NCBI RefSeq assembly: GCF_024171525.1
Contig: NZ_JALJZY010000011.1
Span: 1-64,000, forward strand
DNA length: 64,000 nucleotides
Source of the DNA: Neisseriaceae bacterium HSC-16F19
GTDB taxonomy: Bacteria > Pseudomonadota > Gammaproteobacteria > Burkholderiales > Neisseriaceae
Reading direction: 5' to 3'
The first letter of the stretch is position 1, and each line of letters begins with the position of its first letter. Positions 57,788-64,000 of the stretch are shown piece by piece. A program made the translations under genes and the position numbers. The notes below the pieces were generated by a model. That model saw only the letters and a list, made by a program, of their open reading frames with translations. It did not search any database and was not told the origin of the DNA.

Positions 57788-59221
57788 CTACAACAAAAAC
57801 ACCGTTGCCAGCCCCAGGAAAATCAAAAAGCCGCCCGAATCGGTGACTGCGGTAATCAGCACGCTGCTGCCCAAGGCCGGGTCGCGGCCGAATTTGTCCA
57901 TCCATACCGGTATCAATACCCCCAACGTGGCCGCCAGCAAGAGATTGAGCGTCATGGCCGCCACCATCACCAAACCGATGCCCAGATTGCCGTACAGTAT
58001 CCAAGACACGGCGCCCATCACACTGCCCCACAGCAGGCCGTTAACCGTGGCCACGCCCAGCTCCTTGCGCAGCAGATGCAGTGCCTGGCTGCCGGTAAGC
58101 TGGCCGGTGGCCATGGCGCGCACAATCATGGTGATGGTCTGGTTGCCGGAATTGCCGCCGATACCGGCCACAATCGGCATCAGCGCCGCCAGGGCAACGA
58201 TTTTTTCGATGCTGCCTTCAAAAGCGCCGATGACCCGGCTGGCGACAAATGCGGTACACAAATTAATGGCCAGCCACACCCAGCGGTTTTTCACCGAGTC
58301 CATAATCGGCGCGAACAGGTCTTCCTCTTCTTTCAAACCCGCCATGTTCAACATGTCCGCCTCGCCTTCTTCGCGGATGACGTCCACCATCTCGTCCACG
58401 GTGATGCGGCCGATGAGTTTTTGCGCGGTATCCACCACCGGCGCGGTTACCAAGTCGTAACGCTCAAACGCCTGCGCCGCTTCTTCGACATCGTCTTCCG
58501 GGTGAAACAGCACCACATCGGTGGCCATCACATCGGCCACCAGCGTATCCGGGTCGGCCACCAACAGCTTGCGTATCGGCAACACCCCTTGCAGCACGTC
58601 GTCGTCATCGACCACAAAAATCTTGTCGGTATGGTCGGGCAGGCTGTCGAAGCGGCGCAGATAGCGCAGCACCACTTCGCAGGTCACATCGGCGCGGATG
58701 CTCACCAACTCGAAGTCCATGATGCCGCCGACCTGGTCGTCTTCAAACGACATCGCCGCAGCCACTTGCGCGCGCTCTTCCTCATCCCGCGTGCTCAGGG
58801 CTTCAAACACCACTTCGTGCGGCAAATCCGGCGCCAGTTCGGCCAATTCGTCGGCATCCAAATCGTCCACCGCCGCCAACAGCTCGGTCTGCCCCATGGA
58901 TTCGATCAGGGTTTCGCGCACCGGCTCGGACACTTCCAAGAGCACCTCGCCGTCTTCTTCCGGCGCCCCCAGCTTCCACACCAGCACCCGCTCTTGCAGC
59001 GGCAGCGATTCCAGCACCGTGGCCATATCGGCCGGGTGCAGGTCGTGGACGACGGCCACCAGTTCGCTCAAGGCGTGGTTGAGTTCGGGGTCGGACAGGG
59101 ATTCGCCCAATTCGATTTGGGCATAGACGGGCAGCAGGGACTCGGCCAGCTCGTGGATGCGGTCGATGTCGATGTTTAGGCGGGCCAGATCTTTGGCCGC
59201 AGACAGGTTTTGTGCGCTCAT
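57788..59221 (-). CDS. mgtE: Magnesium transporter MgtE
   Basis: A 477-residue Mg2+ channel. An N-domain and two CBS domains sense Mg2+ in the cytoplasm, and five helices follow from about residue 300. The pore segment has PIVAGIGGNSGNQTITMIVR. It stands alone. Confidence 0.95.
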   Translation of the reverse strand: MSAQNLSAAKDLARLNIDIDRIHELAESLLPVYAQIELGESLSDPELNHALSELVAVVHDLHPADMATVLESLPLQERVLVWKLGAPEEDGEVLLEVSEPVRETLIESMGQTELLAAVDDLDADELAELAPDLPHEVVFEALSTRDEEERAQVAAAMSFEDDQVGGIMDFELVSIRADVTCEVVLRYLRRFDSLPDHTDKIFVVDDDDVLQGVLPIRKLLVADPDTLVADVMATDVVLFHPEDDVEEAAQAFERYDLVTAPVVDTAQKLIGRITVDEMVDVIREEGEADMLNMAGLKEEEDLFAPIMDSVKNRWVWLAINLCTAFVASRVIGAFEGSIEKIVALAALMPIVAGIGGNSGNQTITMIVRAMATGQLTGSQALHLLRKELGVATVNGLLWGSVMGAVSWILYGNLGIGLVMVAAMTLNLLLAATLGVLIPVWMDKFGRDPALGSSVLITAVTDSGGFLIFLGLATVFLL

Positions 59222-59399
59222 ATTCGCTCCGCCGCAAAGGCGGTAGCGCCTACGGCTTAAGTGAAGGACGGGTCAGGACGGGAAAACAGCTGACTGGGTG
59301 GTTCCATGGCGGTAAGCCTGCGCTTTCATACAGGCCGACAATTGAAAACGGGCGCGATTGTACACGGGTTTAATGCAAAAACCTATGCGTAACGTCAAT

Positions 59400-59433
59400 A
59401 AAGGCTGCCTGAAAACTTTTCAGGCAGCCTTTT
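59400..59433. terminator. Terminator from paired uptake sequences
   Basis: AAGGCTGCCTGAAAA and its inverse with T's; it probably ends the prlC transcript, beyond the Correia-like element. Confidence 0.8.
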
Positions 59434-59453
59434 CAAGCTTATCAATCAGGTTT

Positions 59454-59587
59454 TATAGTCGAACAAAATAAGAACGAGACAAGGCAGCAAAAAAGCCGCG
59501 AGCGCAGCGAAGTCCCGTGGGACAGACAGTACAGATAGTACGGCAAGGCGTAGCAACGCCGTATCGTTCTTATTTTGAATGACTATA
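59454..59587. mobile_element. Correia-like element at the 3' end of prlC
   Basis: 134 bp. The ends are TATAGTCGAACAAAATAAG and CTTATTTTGAATGACTATA. The core has GACAGTACAGATAGTACGGC and a GC-rich insertion (GCGAGCGCAGCGAAGTCCCG) absent from the other copies. It supplies the prlC stop codon. Confidence 0.88.
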
Positions 59588-61687
59588 AGCCGCGTCTTCA
59601 TCAAAACCGCTATGCCGCAGCAAGGCATCGATTTGCGGGGCGCGGCCGCGGAAGGCGTGGAAGGAATCCGCCGCCGGACGGCTGCCGCCCACGGCCAAAA
59701 TTTCGCGGTGGAAACGCTTGCCCACGGCGGCCAAATCATCTTCTTCTTCAAAAGCGGCATAGGCGTCCGCACTCAAGACCTCCGCCCAGGCATAGCTGTA
59801 ATACCCCGCCGCATAACCGCCGGCAAAAATATGGCCGAAAGAATGGGCAAAACGGTTGTAGGCGGGCGGATGAATCACCGCCACTTCGGCGCGCACATCG
59901 TGCAGGGTCTGCATCCAGTCCGCATCTTTTTGGGTATGGATCAGCATATCAAACAAGGCAAACTCCATCTGCCGCACCATAAACAGCCCGCGCTGGAAAT
60001 TTTTCGCCGCCAGCATTTTGTCGAACAGCGCCTGCGGCAGGGTGCTGCCGTCGTGTTCATGGCGGCTCATAGCGGCGAGCACTTCGTATTGCCACACAAA
60101 GTTTTCCATAAACTGGCTGGGCAGCTCCACCGCATCCCATTCCACGCCGTTGATGCCGGATACGCCCAATTCGTCCACCTGGGTGAGCAAATGGTGCAGG
60201 CCGTGGCCCATTTCGTGAAACAGGGTGGTGATTTCGTCATGGCTCAGATAGGCCGGTTTGCCGCCGGAGGGCGGGGTGAAATTGCACACCAGATAAGCCA
60301 CCGGGGTTTGGATATGGCCTGTGTGGCTGCCTGAAACAAAACGGCGGCGGCCGCGATAGTCGTTCATCCACGCACCGCTGCGTTTGCCTTCGCGCGCATA
60401 GAGATCCAGATACACGCCGCCAATGACCGCGCCGCCCTGCTCCAACTCGAAATAACGCACATCCGGATGCCAGACGGGCACGCTTTTTTCCATCAGATTG
60501 ACGCGGTAGAGGCGGCTGATCAGCTCAAACAGGCCGTGCAATACATGGTCGGCGGGGAAATACTGTTTGACTTCGGTTTCGCTGAAAGCGTATTTGGCCT
60601 GGCGCAGTTTTTCGCTGGCATAGGCCACATCCCAAGGTTGCAAGTCGTCCAAGCCCAGTTCGGCGGCGGCAAAGGCGCGTACTTCGGCCAAATCGCGCTC
60701 GGCAAAGGGTTTGGCACGACGGGCGAGGTCGCGCACAAAGCCTAAGACTTCGTCCGCCGAAGCGGCCATTTTGGTGGCCAGCGACAAATCGGCGTAATGT
60801 GCAAAACCCAAGAGCTCGGCCTCGCGCTGGATAATGGCCAGACGGCGCTGAATCAGGCCGGTATTGTCCCAGGACTCGGGGCCGAGTTCGCTGGCACGGG
60901 TGACATAGGCGTGGTACACCGCCTCGCGCAAGGCGCGGTTGTGGGCATATTGCACCACCGCCAGATAATGCGGCATTTGCAGGCCGATTTTGTAGCCGCT
61001 GCGGCCTTCTGCGGCGGCTGCGGCGGCAAACATGGCCAGGGCGTCTTCAGGCAGCCCGGTGAGCGCGCTGTCGGCGGCCAAATCGGTCTCTGCTGCGGGG
61101 GCGGCTACGCTGTCCGGATAGGCATGCAGCGCGGCGGCATGGTCGAAATAAAGGGCAAAGGCATCGGTGGCATCGAGCACGTTTTGCGAGAATTGTGCCG
61201 CCAGTTGGGCGCCTTCGCTTTGCAGGGCGGCAAATTCGGCCTGCTCGTCCGCCGCCAGCTCGGCACCGCTGAGCACGAAATCGCGCAAATCGTTGTTGAG
61301 CTTGGTTTGTTGCGCCTGACTCAGACGCGCGAATTCCGGTGCGGCGTGTATGGCTTTGAAACGCTGGTACAGCACGATGTCTTGGCCGATGGCAGTAAAG
61401 AAATCGGTGACTTCCGGCATCAGGCGGTTGTAGGCGGCGCGCAATTCGGGGGTATCGGCCACGCTGTTCAGATGCGCCACCACGCCCCAAATGCGGCCTA
61501 CACGCTCGGTGATGTCGGTGAGCGCTTCCACGGTATTATCCCAAGTGGCGGTTTCTTCTGCCTTAATCGCTTCAATGCGCGTGCGGGCTTCAGACATGGC
61601 GGTGCGCAAAGCCGGCTCGATATCGGCCACGGCCACGGCATCAAAACGCGGCTCGTCGTGCAGGTTTAACAGAATATTGTCGGACAT
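59570..61687 (-). CDS. prlC: Oligopeptidase A (M3 family)
   Basis: A 705-residue cytosolic zinc metallopeptidase that degrades oligopeptides and cleaved signal peptides. The zinc motif HEMGH stands in TLFHEMGHGLHHLL, and the late AYNRFAHSFGHIFAGGYAAG is typical. The last five residues (YSHSK) and the stop lie inside the Correia-like element. The length still fits the family, with a short altered tail. Confidence 0.95.
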   Translation of the reverse strand: MSDNILLNLHDEPRFDAVAVADIEPALRTAMSEARTRIEAIKAEETATWDNTVEALTDITERVGRIWGVVAHLNSVADTPELRAAYNRLMPEVTDFFTAIGQDIVLYQRFKAIHAAPEFARLSQAQQTKLNNDLRDFVLSGAELAADEQAEFAALQSEGAQLAAQFSQNVLDATDAFALYFDHAAALHAYPDSVAAPAAETDLAADSALTGLPEDALAMFAAAAAAEGRSGYKIGLQMPHYLAVVQYAHNRALREAVYHAYVTRASELGPESWDNTGLIQRRLAIIQREAELLGFAHYADLSLATKMAASADEVLGFVRDLARRAKPFAERDLAEVRAFAAAELGLDDLQPWDVAYASEKLRQAKYAFSETEVKQYFPADHVLHGLFELISRLYRVNLMEKSVPVWHPDVRYFELEQGGAVIGGVYLDLYAREGKRSGAWMNDYRGRRRFVSGSHTGHIQTPVAYLVCNFTPPSGGKPAYLSHDEITTLFHEMGHGLHHLLTQVDELGVSGINGVEWDAVELPSQFMENFVWQYEVLAAMSRHEHDGSTLPQALFDKMLAAKNFQRGLFMVRQMEFALFDMLIHTQKDADWMQTLHDVRAEVAVIHPPAYNRFAHSFGHIFAGGYAAGYYSYAWAEVLSADAYAAFEEEDDLAAVGKRFHREILAVGGSRPAADSFHAFRGRAPQIDALLRHSGFDEDAAYSHSK

Positions 61688-61703
61688 AAAATCTCCTGAA
61701 CAT

Positions 61704-61806
61704 CGTCATCTAAAATAAGTATGATACCGCGTTGCTGCGCCTTGCCGTACTATCTGTACTGTCTGCGGCTTGCTGCCTTGTCTCATTCTTATTTTATTCG
61801 ACTATA
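61704..61806. mobile_element. Correia-like element upstream of prlC
   Basis: About 103 bp. The core GTACTATCTGTACTGTCTGC and the right end TTATTCGACTATA are intact; the left end (GTCATCTAAAATAAG) is degenerate. It is 17 bp upstream of the prlC start, where it might affect expression. Confidence 0.85.
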
Positions 61807-61885
61807 GGTGTGGAAAACCGCCCACGGGGGCGGTTTGGGATGGGTTTAATGTGCGTGCAACAGCACACATTTCAAGTACCGAATC

Positions 61886-63160
61886 TCAACGGCCTATGGC
61901 CTTGGCACCGATGTCACGGCGGTACTGCATGCCTTCAAAACGGATGGCATCCACACCGCGATAGGCCGCCGCTTGCGCTGCCGCCACATCGCCGCCCAAA
62001 CCGACCACGCACAGCACACGGCCGCCGTTGGTGACCACGGCACCGGCTTCATTATGGGCGGTACCGGCATGAAACACCTTGCTGCCGGCCGCTTCTGCCG
62101 CGGCCAAACCGTGAATCTCATCGCCTTTTTGCGGGCTGTCGGGATAACCGGCAGCAGCCAGTACCACACCCACGGCGGCCTGAGGCTTCCACTGCGCCGT
62201 GGTTTGATCCAGTTTGCGCGCCAAGGCTGCCTGAATCAAATCAACAAAGTCGCTGTCCAAACGGCTCATAACCGGTTGGGTTTCCGGGTCGCCGAAACGG
62301 CAGTTGAATTCGATGGTATAGGGCGCACCCATCTCATCTATCATCAGGCCGGCATAGAGAAAACCGGTGAATTCGCAACCGTCGGCCTGCATGCCGCGCA
62401 CGGTGGGCAGAATAATCTCGTCCATCACACGCTGATACACCGCTTCGGTCACCACCGGTGCCGGGCTGTAAGCACCCATGCCGCCGGTATTGGGGCCCAA
62501 GTCCTGTTCCAGCAGACGTTTGTGATCTTGGCTGGTGGCCATGGGCAATACATGCTCGCCGTCCACCATTACAATAAAGCTGGCTTCTTCGCCGCTGAGG
62601 AAGTCTTCAATCACCACCCGCGCACCGGCATCGCCCATTTTATTGCCCAAAAGCATATCGTCGATGGCCGCATGCGCCTGCTTCAGGGTTTCCGCCACAA
62701 TCACGCCTTTGCCCGCCGCCAGACCGTCGGCCTTGATGACGATGGGGGCGCCGCGCTCATCCACATAAGCATGGGCGGCCTCGGCATCGCTGAAGGTTTG
62801 GTATTGCGCGGTGGGAATGCCGTGGCGTGCCATAAAGGCTTTGGCGAAATCTTTGGAGCTTTCCAGCTGCGCCGCCGCTTGGGTGGGGCCGAAAATCGGC
62901 AGACCGGCGGCACGGAAATCATCGACGATGCCTGCCGCCAACGGTGCTTCCGGGCCGACCACGGTAAAGGCAATGTTTTCGCGGCGACAGAAATCAATCA
63001 GATCTTCATGTTGGCTCAAAGCCAGATTGCTGAGCTTGGCTTCGGTGGCGGTACCGGCATTGCCGGGAGCCACAAAAACGGTTTCCACTTGCAGCGATTG
63101 CGCCAGTTTCCAAGCTAGGGCGTGTTCGCGGCCGCCACTGCCGATTAACAGAATTTTCAT
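61886..63160 (-). CDS. purD: Phosphoribosylamine-glycine ligase
   Basis: A 424-residue ATP-grasp enzyme, the second step of purine synthesis. The N-terminal GSGGREHALAWKL and the ATP-grasp segments VIKADGLAAGKGVIVA and EFNCRFGDPETQ are clear. An uptake sequence (62224-62235) lies inside the gene. It is monocistronic. Confidence 0.97.
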   Translation of the reverse strand: MKILLIGSGGREHALAWKLAQSLQVETVFVAPGNAGTATEAKLSNLALSQHEDLIDFCRRENIAFTVVGPEAPLAAGIVDDFRAAGLPIFGPTQAAAQLESSKDFAKAFMARHGIPTAQYQTFSDAEAAHAYVDERGAPIVIKADGLAAGKGVIVAETLKQAHAAIDDMLLGNKMGDAGARVVIEDFLSGEEASFIVMVDGEHVLPMATSQDHKRLLEQDLGPNTGGMGAYSPAPVVTEAVYQRVMDEIILPTVRGMQADGCEFTGFLYAGLMIDEMGAPYTIEFNCRFGDPETQPVMSRLDSDFVDLIQAALARKLDQTTAQWKPQAAVGVVLAAAGYPDSPQKGDEIHGLAAAEAAGSKVFHAGTAHNEAGAVVTNGGRVLCVVGLGGDVAAAQAAAYRGVDAIRFEGMQYRRDIGAKAIGR

Positions 63161-63221
63161 AATGACGGATTCCTTTACAGATGGGCCGCATGGGTACGGT
63201 ATGCAGCCGGTTGTTTATGGC

Positions 63222-63250
63222 AGGCTGCCTGAAAACCTTTCAGGCAGCCT
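63222..63250 (-). terminator. lysS terminator from paired uptake sequences
   Basis: AGGCTGCCTGAAA and its inverse, 22 bp after the lysS stop. Confidence 0.85.
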
Positions 63251-63271
63251 TATTATCACAGCAGCAACACC

Positions 63272-64000
63272 TTATTCCGGCCGCATCTGCGGGAACAACA
63301 CCACATCGCGGATGGTTTGCGCGTCGGTAAGCAGCATCACCAAGCGGTCGATGCCGATGCCGCAACCGCCGGTGGGCGGCAGGCCGTATTCCATGGCGCG
63401 GATGTAGTCGGCGTCGTAATGCATGGCTTCGTCGTCACCGGCGTCTTTCTGCGCCACCTGCGCTTTGAAACGCGCGGCTTGGTCTTCGGGGTCGTTCAAC
63501 TCGGAATAGCCGTTGGCCAGTTCGCGGCCGACCACAAACAATTCAAAACGCTCGGTCAGGCCGGGCTGGCTGTCGGAAGCGCGCGCCAGCGGCGACACTT
63601 CCACCGGGTAATCGACGATAAAGGTCGGGTTCCACAGCTGGCTCTCGGCACAGCCTTCAAACAACGCCAGTTGCAGGCTGCCGATGCCGCCGGCACGCGG
63701 CAGGGCTTCACCGTGTTTGACGATTTCCTGCTTCAGCCATGCCTCGTCATTCAGCTGTGCATCGGTGTAATGCGGATTGTATTTTTTAATGGCTTCCACA
63801 ATGGTCAGGCGCTCGAAAGGGCTTTCCAAATCCACTTCGCGGCCGTTGTAGCGGATGTTCAGGCTGCCGCACACGGTTTGCGCGGCGGCGCGGATCACGC
63901 CCTCGGTCATGGCCATCATGCGCTGGTAGGTGCAATAGGCTTCGTAGAATTCCATCATGGTGAATTCGGGATTGTGGCGCACCGACATGCCTTCGTTACG
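63272..64000 (-). CDS. lysS: Lysine-tRNA ligase, 3' part (5' end beyond the window)
   Basis: The C-terminal 242 residues of class II lysyl-tRNA synthetase. Motif 2 (RNEGMSVRHNPEFTMMEFYEAY) starts at the very edge, and motif 3 is GIGIDRLVMLLT near the C-terminus. The rest of the gene lies beyond position 64000, so the start and length cannot be given. Confidence 0.95.
   Translation of the reverse strand, partial: RNEGMSVRHNPEFTMMEFYEAYCTYQRMMAMTEGVIRAAAQTVCGSLNIRYNGREVDLESPFERLTIVEAIKKYNPHYTDAQLNDEAWLKQEIVKHGEALPRAGGIGSLQLALFEGCAESQLWNPTFIVDYPVEVSPLARASDSQPGLTERFELFVVGRELANGYSELNDPEDQAARFKAQVAQKDAGDDEAMHYDADYIRAMEYGLPPTGGCGIGIDRLVMLLTDAQTIRDVVLFPQMRPE

Overview
The window is chromosomal DNA of a fairly GC-rich member of the Neisseriaceae. 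The best evidence is a 12-bp DNA uptake sequence, AGGCTGCCTGAA, which recurs dozens of times. It often occurs as an inverted pair acting as a terminator, and also inside genes such as trpE, pepN, nqrA and purD. From memory this is the AG-simDUS dialect (Simonsiella type), not the GCCGTCTGAA dialect of pathogenic Neisseria. Correia-type elements (CREE) and dRS3-like repeats, both typical of the family, are also present. By eye the GC content is near 57-60%, well above Simonsiella, so I do not name a genus.

Layout. 1-7.6 kb: SppA-like protease, lptM-lysA, cyaY, a LysR regulator, a NYN/LOTUS/AT-hook protein, hisG, a small membrane protein and an SCO copper chaperone. 7.8 kb: tRNA-Leu. 8.3-15.9 kb: the whole Na+-NQR respiratory system (nqrA-F) with its maturation genes apbE and nqrM; a dense block of repeats splits the cluster. 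16-27 kb: osmC-like, tyrA, a DEDD exonuclease, pepN, a DUF2892/ArsR pair, rhlE, recA, pnp, tRNA-Asp and tRNA-Val. 27.7-34.6 kb: metallophosphoesterase, the cytochrome bc1 operon petABC, then sspA-sspB with a ClpP-fold protease. 34.6-43.4 kb: yccF-like, methyltransferase, CueR-like regulator, amino-acid exporter, trpE, rdgC, DUF1287, patatin lipoprotein and a Ser/Thr kinase with MORN repeats. 43.4-49.9 kb: pyrBI with an attenuator leader, a nicotinamidase-like gene bracketed by repeats, a membrane protein and tex. 50-64 kb: Fic protein, MUG-like glycosylase, lipoprotein, tRNA-Leu, secG-tpiA, hydrolase, dsbC, acyl-CoA-binding protein, GlsB-like protein, rpoH, mgtE, oligopeptidase A, purD and the 3' part of lysS.

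Functionally this is mostly core metabolism. NQR and bc1 give a sodium-motive and proton-motive respiratory chain; SCO and DsbC belong to cell-envelope metal and thiol handling; SspA, SspB and RpoH belong to stress and proteolysis control. The unusual material lies in the non-coding DNA. Five Correia-like elements are present, two of which supply the stop codons of neighbouring genes. Nine nested palindromes share GTAGG...CCTAC ends, and two groups of short inverted-repeat elements occur. Uptake sequences of foreign dialects cluster in tex (Neisseria type) and between nqrF and apbE (Eikenella type), suggesting import by natural transformation. I found no prophage, CRISPR array or intact transposase gene.
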